DNA of 29,983 nucleotides from positions 695,248-725,230 of the forward strand of contig NW_019091388.1 in the NCBI RefSeq assembly GCF_001949145.1, read 5' to 3'. Of this stretch, positions 12,501-24,500 are shown one piece after another. The notes beneath the pieces were generated by a model that worked only from the letters and a program-made list of their open reading frames with translations, was not told the DNA's origin and did no database searches. Every line of letters starts with the position of its first letter. Position 1 is the stretch's first letter. Position numbers and translations under genes: made by a program. The stretch comes from Acanthaster planci (Eukaryota > Echinodermata > Asteroidea > Valvatida > Acanthasteridae).

Positions 12501-15500
12501 GTAATACAAAATGTAATGTCCATAAAAGTCTTAATAAACAAAATTGGACTTTACAAGGGTACTTTTTTCTAACTGTCAATTCAAGCCCTGGACAGAATGG
12601 ACTCGGGCCAACTGCAACATAGGAGAGTATGTATAAAAAGCTACAGGAAGCAACTTCACAGAGTTTTCTTAAATGTACCCGAGGTCAAAAAGCCATGTCA
12701 CAATGCGTAATGTTTGTAAGATTCGTTTCTCTCACTTGTAGGTAATGAATTAGTGAAGCTAGAACAAAGTTTCTTTAACATGTTTAACAGTTGAATATAG
12801 GCCACTGGTATAAAAGCAAACACACTGTTTTTTCCACCAAGTGTAGTTGAAACTTCGAAATTCCATAAGCGTAACGTCCGTAACAATGGAATTGCCCAAT
12901 AGTAAAGTTTAATCTGCAAATATTATTATTATTTGGAAGGAGTAGGTTTTTCTTTTTATTGAAGTATTTCCATGGAAAGCGAAAGCTGTAAATTAAGATT
13001 ATTAACATATCCTTGTTTATACTGGATACCTCAGGTATTGCTGATTTGCAAGCGTTGCTCATACATTTTTTGATAGAATGGCATGCTGAACTGGACACAT
13101 CGCTCAATATCCATGGTGATTTTAGATTCTTTAGGGCTTGTGGTAGCCTGTTTGGTCAACTCTGTTTTGTGGAAACCAGTGCTGTTGCGGAAGTTTTCAT
13201 AGCTTGGTGCATACTGGATGATCTTTTTGAATGTCGTGCCCACAGTCCAAGTTTCCACAACATCTGTCCCTTTTTTCCATGTCAAGAGAGAATCAGAGTA
13301 TGGGATTCCCAGCTTGGTGCACAGTGCTGACATTATGGCTGCTGGGTTTTGGACAAGGTCGTCTGCATCTATGATGACTGGATTGCTATCTAACTGATTC
13401 TCCTTAACGTATTGGTACAATTCATAGCCCTCCTGAAAGGATTTCCCAGGAGGCAACAGATGTGGAGGTTGGTGGTCAAAGACAAACTCATCCAGAGATG
13501 CTGGAACCTGACTTGGGAATTCTGGTATGGCTGTCAGGACCTCATAGGTCAGTTTCTTCCAGGAAGGAAAGACTTTGCTTGGGTGCCGCAACAAGAAGAC
13601 ATGATGATAACCCTCCGGCAGACTGTCGTACCTGTGGTTCAAGCAGTAGACAATCTCCTTGGAGATGATGATCTCTTTGTCAGGATAATCTTGCTGAAGG
13701 GTCTCCTTTATCCAGTTGTATGTGCAGATTGAGCTGGGGAAGGCGTATCCTTTGTCAGTGTGTATGGGGTCCTGCGTTGGCTCATTATATGGAGTCTCCT
13801 CTTCGATCGAGGTCTGGTTCAATCTGTCTGGTCCCAACAGAAATGCTATGCTGTACAATTCATCAAATACCTTGGTATTTGGTAGGCTGCTCATGCATTT
13901 GAGGAGAGCTGTGGAGCATGTGCGTGGTGATGACCAAATGATGATTTTAACTGGTTTGCCCATGTTCAAGCTTGTGCAGTTTGAGAGAGTGATGAAATTT
14001 TACTCTGCTTTCGTGAGGGAAGTGTTATGTGGTAGTGGAGTTGACTTGTGCAAGGGCAGTTGTGTCTCTGTTGAGACACAGGTACACACATGTACAATAT
14101 ATGCGTTGTTCAAAGATAAAAGATGTGTGTCCTTTGACCTTCATGCTCACTGCGTACAAATGTATAGTGCTGGTATACAGGTGATTTGTTACTGAGGGAA
14201 ATATTCTATTGGAGTCACGTATCTTTCTTATCCTTTTACCCTTATTCAAGGCCTTCAGGGCTTTTATGCTGTACAAATAGTGAACAATACCCTGACATCA
14301 ACTCAGGACATGGTGCTAGTGTAATTGTTTGTTGAAGGCTATGCTGTACAGTTTGACTATTGGCTTAATGATATATCTCTGTTGCCCTCTTTGCCCTTAT
14401 TCAAGGCCCTCAGGGATTTAGGGTGTGCAATTAGTGAACACCAACATAACAACTCCAGCAAATTAAAGAGGCCATGAGGTGGATTTTACCCACTTTTTGT
14501 ACAACTTGGTGTAGTTTTCCTCTGGAATGTATGAAAATGTTTGACATTGTTTTGGGGTTAAGTAAATATTTAAAAGTGAACTTTATAAAAAAAGATTTTA
14601 AATTTTTGATGTGTTTCCAGACAACTGAGGAAGTTATTGCTCTGATGTGATTGGTAGAAGACACTATTCAGTACATATTTTCCTATGAAATTGTGGACCA
14701 ATATATATATACTCTTTAGAAACACTTCTGAGAAAGGGTTGCTTTTTGTTTTATCACCATGTGCTTACATGTACTTAACAATAAATAACGATAGAGAGAA
14801 ATCACAAAAAACAAGAAATCTTGGACAGCATATATCTCTTTTTTGGTATATTTCATAGTCAAGTTTGACAACAAGTGTTCTTATATTTTAGTGGTGTGGA
14901 TGTCTGCTCAATACAACTGAGATGTGTTCAAATATATGTACATGTACATGTGTGTAAATGGCATTTTTCTCATACCTTCTTGAATTGCCCTGCACAAGCT
15001 AAGACTGCATTTTTTTTCAACAACATGTGGCGTATTTGTCATTTAATTGACTTAGTAAACAGGAGTACTTGAGAACTGAAACGGAGTTTACTCATTCATG
15101 GTGTACTCGGTACACTGAATATACATGTACATGTATGCATTGTGGTCCTAGCACTTGTGGGGCTTTTGGTTTTTAGTTTGGTGTTGTTTGTTTTTTATTG
15201 TTTTTTAATTAACACGCTAAATAAAGGCTCCCCTTTAGCTAATGAATGACAGTGGTACAGTAGGCATGTGTGACTCAGGTCATGTGCATTTGAATAGTGC
15301 TGTGCACAACTACATGTACATTCTACTGATACATAAGGACATTTAATTTGTGTAGGGCATGTGAGAGTTGTACCATGCAGTTTTTTCTAAAGTAAATAGA
15401 CTATTTCTATTTACTGCCCTCATTGGTCGGTTCTTAGAACTCGGGAAGATGCCACTTTTCATAAACTGAGTTAAACACTTTGCTCAAATATCCAAATGCA

Positions 15501-18500
15501 CATGATGGTGTTGCTTGGGTGTGGGCGGTGACTTCCGCTACTGAGCAGTCATTGGTTACATACCTGCCTAAGTACATGATGTGAGTGACATTCACTGACC
15601 TACATGAATTGTCTATGAAAAACTCAGCTTCATCTCCTGTACAATTAGTTTCTGTTTGAGCAGTGTTGGTACCTACAAAGACCCATCTTTTTAGTGAGGT
15701 GGTTATAAGCTGACAGGGCCGCAATCCACCAGAGGTACATGCATTGCTAAAATAGCTATGTTGTCAGCATACTGTTCAGCCTTCTGTGATGTACAGGGTG
15801 AAAAGTAGATCACCATCATAGCGAAATCTGACCTTTACACTGTATATGGTTGATCTTCTTGTAAGCAAACCAAAGTAACACAGCTGTGTACGTACATGTA
15901 TTTTACAGTGTTGGTGCCAGCTTTCATTCTTGCTGGACACCTCTGTTACACTCTGACAAGACAGTTTGAATTTATCTTTGACAATGAGCCCTGTGCACAT
16001 ATTGTTACATCACTTTTTGATGAGTAACTTTAGGCGAGGCTTTGATGAAGCCCACAAAAGCTACATGTACTATGTATGCAAATTTTTTGCTGCTCTCTGG
16101 TCTTCTCTGGTAATTGTCCAAGTTAAAGATTCCATTGACAGAACTTCTGCTACTGTGATACCCAGACTGAGCTAGCTTCAGGATATATTTTCTCCCCTGC
16201 TAGATGTTAGAGTTTCTGCAAGATGAAGTCAACGAAGACTTTACCAACAGCACTAAAGAAGTGAAGCATTTCAAGAAATTCAACAAATCATAACGTCATC
16301 CATGAAAAACAGTAGCATAACACAACTTTTATAAAGTGTTGGTGTGCATTGGAGGTGCTTATCTAGAGACCTTAGTATAAAACACAGTGTGTGTAACATT
16401 GTAACTTGTCAAAATGTTATTATTACTATTGGTATTTTGGTCATATTGCAGCTACTTGAACAAACAGAAGATTCACTCCAGCTTGGTATAACCTGCGGAT
16501 TATGTACGTCACTTCTGATCCTTGGGAATACAGAGAAGGCAGATGAGGTAGAAATATGTTGTAATATGGAATAGTGTCCCCCTTTATCGCTCAGATTGAT
16601 ACTGCTGATCTCCATGATTTTGTCATTATTAGGCCTGTGAACACAGAAAGCAGCACAAAGCAGTATTAATACATGTATATCGCAACAGAGGGCTTTTTAA
16701 CAGTGGCTCCACTTTTAAAAATACTGCCCTGGTCACAATGCTAATCTGTACCCAATTTCATGCTTGTACGTAGAAACCCACAATTCTCTACCAATTGGGC
16801 TGTTACCTTCATAACAATTTATAAGAAGCAAATGGCTTATACCTGGTAATAACTACATGTATGTACTAATAATCCCCATGATACCTGTACTGTGCGTATT
16901 TGCAATGTGCCATGTGTACAGTATGTGCTGCTTGACCAGAATGCTTGCAAAATCATTACATGGTATTTTGAAGGAAAAAAGCTGATACTTGTTAGTGCTG
17001 TGGCTTATCACTGCATTATGCAATATACACACAATTCATGTCTGTCCATGTTTTATATTAAATCTGCTTACATATGTACCATAGTTCCATACATGAACAG
17101 GCCCTGAGATTGGCAACATATACATGTGTACATGAACATAGTCATACATGTGTGTGAAATAAAAGATTATCAAACACTCAGAAGCATTGCAATTAAAGAC
17201 AAATAGAGGAAGGACACAGAAGGAGTTGTAACTCTGGCACTTCAAAGTGTTCAATGATCATCGCCGCCGAGTCTGACAAATAATACAAAATATTCCAAAA
17301 ATGCCTGATTACTGCCTGCATTTTAGCCAGACAAGCGGGGCCAGTAATATCCTAGCGATACTTGAAGTGATTTGCTTGCAATTAAATACAAATTAGACTT
17401 AGAAATAGAGAGAGAAAAATCCCTGATATTAGACCTATTTTTGCCATCCTGAATAAACTTTTTAAATTTTAATAAACTGTTCCATTATCCATGTAAAAAT
17501 TTGTAATTTTGTTCTCCTCCCTCCAATACATCAGTTTTCAAAGATTTGGTACGAATTTGGCAAAGACTGGCCAACAAAATGTTGTCTGTTACTGGAAAGC
17601 TAAGCTCATAAGGAAGAGTGTTTTCTATTTCATCACAGGGAGTGATCATGGAAAGCTAAGTTCATGAGGAACAGTGTTTGCTATTTCATCACAGGGAGTG
17701 ATCATGGAAAGCTAAGTTCATAAGGAACAGTGTTTGCTATTCCATCATAGGGAGTGATCATGGAAAGCTAAGTTCATGAGGAACAGTGTTTACTATTTCA
17801 TCACAGGGAGTGATCATGGAATCTCGTCAAATCATGTTTTGTATAAATGCCATAATAGAAATGATTCAAACAAAACACAACATCTTGTAAACAATGGGTC
17901 TATTTATTCCCAAAATAACTCCAGAATCAAGCGTTCATTAAGGGCAATGACTGCACAGGTACATTTGGGTACACGGTGTAATAAAAGCAACTGCACAAGC
18001 AGTAAGTTTGATGTTGTCAACCATGAGATCATATCAAGCACCAACAAATGTATGAATATTCAATTTCCTATAACTCAGTACACAAAGTTTTGTGGCAGTG
18101 ATCATCGGGTACAAAGAGGATTTGTGATTATGAAACAGATGGTACACAGCAAGCGCTCACTGCACTCTTGCTATGGACATAATGGGCATGCCAGAAAATG
18201 GTCATTGGCCAGATGTTACTGCCCCGGCAGTTCAAACTCCTGTGTCCTTCCTCTATGATTCAATTAAGTCATTCCTATCACCACCCATATGCACATGCTT
18301 GAGGCAAAAAACATCTTTGGATGAAGTACTTGTAAAAACTCTGCTAACTGGATTAGTTTGTATTTTGTAGTCCTTGTGTTGTGTAGTCCTTATCCTGTGT
18401 CATTCCTCTTTAGAGGAGCAGATGTGAATGCAGCAAATGTAGGTATCGTTTGATATCAATATTCTTTGATTGCTTCTTTTTGCTTTTCAGATTTATAAAA

Positions 18501-21500
18501 GAGCACTTCTCATTGATGCTAATGATAGTAGGGTGATAGCACTCCAAGGCCAGATCTTCATCAACCAAAAACAACTTGATAAAGCAGAGCAGAGGTGAAT
18601 GGATTTGTAGACCTTGTCAATGGTTGAATTTGATAAAAGTAAACCTGGTAAAAAGGATAAAGAAGGTTGATGAACAATGTACGGTAGCCTTCTATTGTCA
18701 ACTTCTTGCTAGTTGTGCAAGAAGTGAGAATAGCATGGTTTGCATTCCACATGGAGTCAATCTAACATGATGTGAATGTCAGTGGCACAATACCAAATGG
18801 GGCAAATCACTTCCCAATAGGAGACTTTGAGGCACTTGGTGGCGACAAACATACCGGTCCGTTTACCCAGTTCTAAGCATGCGCAATACCTTGAAAAAGG
18901 ACCGGTATGTCTGCTGCCACCAGCGTCTCAAAGTCTCCCATTCACATACAGGTGATGAAAACCTCCAGATCAAATCCTGTTGTCACATCCATGATTTAGT
19001 GTTGGATTGTTAACTTTCATACTTGTGAATGTGAGAATGTGAATTTTGCAGATGTGACTTTGTTAATTCCACGTGTATCTATCATCAGAGATTTACATGT
19101 GTACATGTATTCAGAGAAGAAAGGGAAGGATTGATTCGAACTGATGGTATAACTATGCTGTTTATTTACTACTCAATTGACTTTGGCACTTTTAAAAAGG
19201 CAGAAACATCTACTTGACACTTGTTAACCCTAACCCCCAGGCCCTTTTTGCTAGGGACCCTCCTCGATCCTCCAATTTGGGGGGGGGTGAAGAAATTGGA
19301 TTCTCCCCCAATCCTCTGAAATCCTCCAAAGTTCTTGAAAATGTTATTTGGAGGTGTGCCTACTGCCTCAATCCTTCAAAATCCTCCAGCAATTCCTGTC
19401 ATTATGTTGAGGCAGAGCAAATGGCATTCTTGAGCAGTGCAATTGATTCAAAAGAAATATTGGGCTGAAGTTATGCATGACTGAGCAAGAACAATACAAG
19501 GTCTAACCCACGACCTTCATGCATGCCATCCTTTACAATTAGGCAAGTGCTTTTGCCATTCACCCTCAATCCTCCAAAATCCTCCAAAACTGCCCAAAGG
19601 ATTTTGGAGGATTGAGGAGGGTTAGGCTTAACCATGATTGACTAGCACTGAGTAACCACATATTGACCAATTCCATTGATTGCTTGAGATTTGAATTGGT
19701 CCCACCCAAATTTCCTTTCTAGACAGGTGAGCAACTTTTCCAAGGATCAGCTAATTTCCTCATATTTCACGTAACACTCATGTCACTGAAAATTGAAAAA
19801 CACTGTACAAAATCTTGTTCAAATTGGTATTTCCTCATCTTTTGTCAAAGTCCAAGTTGCATGCCTCTCTAGGGTATGTCTTTGCCAGTATTGATATTTC
19901 CAGATACATTGCGCAACAAACTTCATGAATTTTGTCTGATGTGATGTTAAGAATATAGTGGAGATTCCCAAAGCAGCTCAGGTATATTAATATCAAAGCT
20001 CTCAATGGGAATTTTGCCTCAATCAGGTTTATACAGGCACTAGAAGGAGCGCCTGACTGTGGACTGTTTCATTTATGGCTGGGGAAGGTGTACTGGCAGA
20101 TGGGAAGACAAACAAGAACTGATAGGTCTAAGATGCTTGCATCATTGTTGAAGGTAACAGGAACCATTCATATGGTAGCATGATATAATGCATTGGCCTC
20201 AAAGAGACCAGCATGTGGCATTTCTTAGCATCCTACATGTTAGTTAACAGTTTTCATTGCTTACATGTGCTACACATGCAAGTTCTGATATAAGACACAT
20301 CAGTTTCACTGTGGATACAAAAACATGTACAAATATTTCAACTTGAACATGGGTAATTCCAGAAATTAGGGGTCAATTTTTTTCGTTTCCCTTTCACATC
20401 TGATGTATGATTTAAGTAAGTTCAGAATTCATTTTCTAATTTCTAAGAGTGATGAATTCATGCAAATTACCTGCCAAAGAAATACTAATAGTTTGAAATC
20501 AATTCTAGTGATATTTCCATGTCAAATAACAAAGGTCAGATGTAACAGGGACACAAAAATGTCACACTTTTGTATCCCCAATTTCTGGATTACCAACGTG
20601 CATTTCAAATTGTTCAAAAATTGTAAAAACTTATGCAAAGCTTTTTCAGTAAACAGTTTGAAAAATGACCTCTCTGTGGTGATTTCTGTGTAACATTTGT
20701 TGGCCCCTTTGTTTAATATAATTTTAAGATTTGTTTGTCTCTTATTTCTCTCCCGACCCTTTTCTTTCGTTATTTCTTAACATATCAAACCGTCTGTCAG
20801 TGCAGTTTTTATACTAGACCCTTGAAAATGCACCTTGGTGTTCCAGTTACCCTTATTTTCAAATTAGTTTCGCTATATTAAAAAAGTATTTTGGTTCCTC
20901 TTTGGTTTGAGTGCTGATGCAAATTTCCATATTCAAAAGTAATACTGTGATGCAAGTCCAGGGAGGAAACCTCATTGTTGCTTTGGTTGATCCACAAAAC
21001 TGCTGGAATTTTCAGAAAATTTTCTTTTCGTTTTTGATTTACTGTTGTGTGAAGCACATGGCAATATCCCAACAGGCAACCCTTTCTCAGAATTTTTATC
21101 AGTTTATCCCCTGGACTGTTTAATCAGAGATTGGGTTTTCAATTGTCTGAGTTTATATTTGATTATAGTTTTCAAACATTTTATATTCTCATGTATTATA
21201 TTGCTTGCTTTCCATGTTAAAGTGTGTTTAATATTGTTCAAGTTATTTATTTTGTAATATGACTGTGTTTCTCTGTTCATCTAGGCAGCGAAATTGGACC
21301 CATACTATTCAGACACGTTTCTTTACCTGGGACATTTCTACTGGCAAGTTGCTGGAGATAAAAGGTACCCGACTTTTCAAGATCAACTTTCCTCAAAATG
21401 TTTGCATGTAGTGGCAGTAGAGTGGAAGTTTTTCCATAGATACTTTTATTCTTGACACTGGCCTTATCTGATAACTTGCTGATGCTATTTTGAATGAATT

Positions 21501-24500
21501 TATCTTGTTTTCTGTGCTACCAGTAAAGGGAGAAAATGTTACCAGAAATCCTATGAGTTGAACCCCCAGAATGAAGTAGCAGCCGCAGCTCTTGGGGATG
21601 CTTGCATTGAGCTTGGAGAAGAGGTAAAGACATACATTACCAAGATAAAAGGCATTGTGTAATAGGTTTATAGAATGTCCAGAGGTTATGTTGATGTTTG
21701 AACTCCTACACGTAATGGGGGGGTAGTCATGCTGATATCATGTGACACATAAAATTCTAAACTGTTGAATATGGATGATATACAATACAGTGTGCCCCCA
21801 AGAGCAAAAGTCTATTATTCTGTTGTTGCAACCATACTCTCTTTGTACAAGGCCTTTAGATTTGATGTGTTGGATGGAAATAGTCGAAGATTGCATTTTT
21901 ACTTGAAATAAAGAGGGCTGAAAATAAATATTGTGTTAATGTTCCATACATAAGCAGTGTCATACAAATGATTTTGTGTAGGCAGGGTGCTGACTCTTCA
22001 AGGCAAGGTGCACTACATTGCAAATTGCTCTTATCAGCATAATAGGTTGGGCTTATTGAAACATCCATTAACGACTGAGTTAAGACTAGGTTGCCTTTTG
22101 TCTTATTGTAGGATGCAGCCCTGCAGCTGTATAGAAACGTGACTAAAGCTGCTGCAGCAGGGACAGCCAAATGGGCATGGTTGAGGCTGGGGTTGTATTA
22201 CCACAAACAGGGCAGCTGCAACGATGCTGTGGCAAGGTACGTTAACTCTTAAAAAGATACAACAGATATTGCTTAAGAAAGAACCATTATGTAAGTCCAA
22301 CACAGTGATCTGTTGTGAATACAAAGGATAACCCTACTTGGGTTTTTTCCTGAAAATCTGAATTACTTTAGCCTATCTTATGTAGTAACTTTTTAAATTT
22401 TGTTGTTGATGTTTTCATTTTTGCAGCTTTCAAGCAGCACTAAGAGCTGATCCTAAAGACAGGTATGTGGGTTCCTGGAAAATACCAGAGGTTTTGAAGT
22501 CTTTGTAATAATGACAGAGTACTCAGGTTGTCACTTTCAGCCAAGGCAGTTCAGTGCAGATTTTTAGTGCAAGAAATTTGTTGAATATGTAACAAAGGCA
22601 TTAACTGCATATTTTGGTTGGAGAGTTTGATGTCTTTATTGTCAGACAGTTTTGCACAACTACTGTGTTGCATTATAGGAGACAATGAGCCCCAAGCTGG
22701 ACCAAGAGAGGGTGCAATTTTCCTAGCAACAGAAGCTTCTTTGGTGGGAACTGCACTTCACTGGTTCACAAATGACTATGCAATGTACATGTTACAGTTG
22801 CGTTGCTACCAGCAAAATGAACATTCCTCACCAACATAGCTCTTTTCAATTAATAAGGGGGTGCCATAAGGGGGCTCTCAAGGCAGATAAAATAGGATTA
22901 TTAAGACACCCTATGCACCCTCCTTGGACACTCATCCTACGGCATAACCATGCTCATATTGATAATATCATATAAAAGTTGTGTTACACCTTGTATACTC
23001 TGTTATAAGTTTAAGAATTGTAACCTTTATTTGTTAACAGAAATCTCAAATATATAATTTCCCTGACTATTGCTCTTCATTATGCTATGTGTAACTGAAC
23101 TCAGTGCCTGTAAAACTGTTTGTCAGAGTAGAGGGGGATACATTGTGTGGACATCAGAAGTCCCCAGAACATCTTCGAACCCTTTATTACAGGTTCACAC
23201 AAGCTTCGTAAAACCAGCTCACTGGTACAGATGATTGTGGCACAACCGATGTTTATCCAATGTTTAACTCAAAGCATCTTCGAGTGGTCGCCATACAGTG
23301 GGAGTGTGGCTGAGGTATCTGTCATCTTTAATTGTTATCATTGAGGGGATTTCAGTGCACAGAGCTAATTGAAGGTTCCAGTTGTTTGAAATACATTGAT
23401 GTTCCAAATTCAAGTATAATGCCGTTGTTTTTTGCTGTAGGCATATCTGGGAGTGTTTGGGAGATGCATACATGAGTAGAGGCAGCTACACAGCTGCCTT
23501 AAAAGCTTTCTCCAGAGGTGTAGAGGTATACACATTGTTCTTTTTCTGTTGTATTAGAGGGACATGGGATATTAGAAGATTTTTTTACTTGGAATTTTTG
23601 AAGTGGACTTTTGTATCCAAGTTGCTTCAAATGTTCATCTTTGCTTTGTCATTTAAGGACATTTAGGGGCTTTTGCATTGTAAAACAGGCTTGTGGATTT
23701 GTGTAGTTTAAGGTTAAGTCACTTGTTTGGACGAACTTAAGTAACGCTTATGAATTCCTTTATTTGAACAGCTGGACCCCAATGCCAAATACTGCTTATT
23801 TCAGTAAGTACTGCTGTTGATCTGGTCATCTGCCATTAATAGTAGGTATTTTCTGTGGTATTTGTTAAATGTTATACTGAGTGAATCTGAAAATATTTTC
23901 ACTGAACATTTGTTTCAGAAATTTCTGAGCCTAAAGAAACTGACCTCTGGAATCTCACTCGTTCTTACATGTTTCTGTGTGATTGTCTAGTGTAGTCATA
24001 ATAAAAGATATCATTGGTTTTTACATAGATGTTATTTTCATACCTGTAGCAAAGAGCTCATGGTGCAGCTTTTTCTTGTAAGCCTTGATGAAATCCGGTT
24101 TTTTTTTCAATTTTGTTTGCAGAATTGCTGCCATCAAGCAGACACTTGAGGCCTATGCAGAAGCTGTGACTGAGTACCAAGTCATCTTGGATAGTGACCC
24201 AGACTATATTCCTGCCCTTAAAGGTAGGAACTCTCACTGCCATATCTAAATCAACAAACCCCAATGCTCCCATGAAAGAAATGGCTAGCCAGTTCAAGCT
24301 GGAGCATGACTAAATAGGGAGTTATGTATAGGGAGGGTGTTCTGGGGTTCAAATGCAGCAGCTGGTTTAAGAAGTTCATTGAGGTAGACCTTGTGTTGCA
24401 GATGAGTTTTACTGCCCATGGCTGGACATTGCAGCAAATATCGCTTCACCCTGGGGCCTTAAGAGTGTTGCAAAAGACAATGACTGCCTGTACTGCAGAC

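Larger units (their letters stand above)
9340..16451 (+). other. SKIC3 intron 8 (7.1 kb) hosting a nested antisense gene
   Basis: This is the longest intron in the window. From left to right it holds: the composite repeat (9655-10080); AT-rich sequence with several TACATGTACATGTA words (10.1-11.7 kb); a gap of Ns (11950-11985); a TTAA-bounded transposon end (to 12126); a possible miniature element (12293-12901); the sulfotransferase-like gene (13031-13963, minus strand); a diverged direct repeat (14236-14445); and a decayed LINE (15434-16030, minus strand). I see no further SKIC3 coding exon here. Exons 8 and 9 join in frame across it. Confidence 0.85.

Noticed and set aside
13716-14195. 159-codon plus-strand open frame
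   Set aside because: Mostly the mirror of the sulfotransferase-like gene on the other strand. The translation has no family resemblance.
17594-17821. CRISPR-like array
   Set aside because: Repeats are contiguous with no unique spacers, and the DNA is eukaryotic. It is a minisatellite.
19224-19240. Telomere-like TTAACCCTAACCCCC
   Set aside because: Only about two units, and explained by the end of a TTAA-bounded transposon.
22618-22839. 73-codon open frame in intron 15
   Set aside because: No domain, not SKIC3-like, and would break the phase between exons 15 and 16.
24330-24360. tRNA B-box-like ggggttcaaatgcag
   Set aside because: No A-box at the right distance and no stem pairing. Likely chance.
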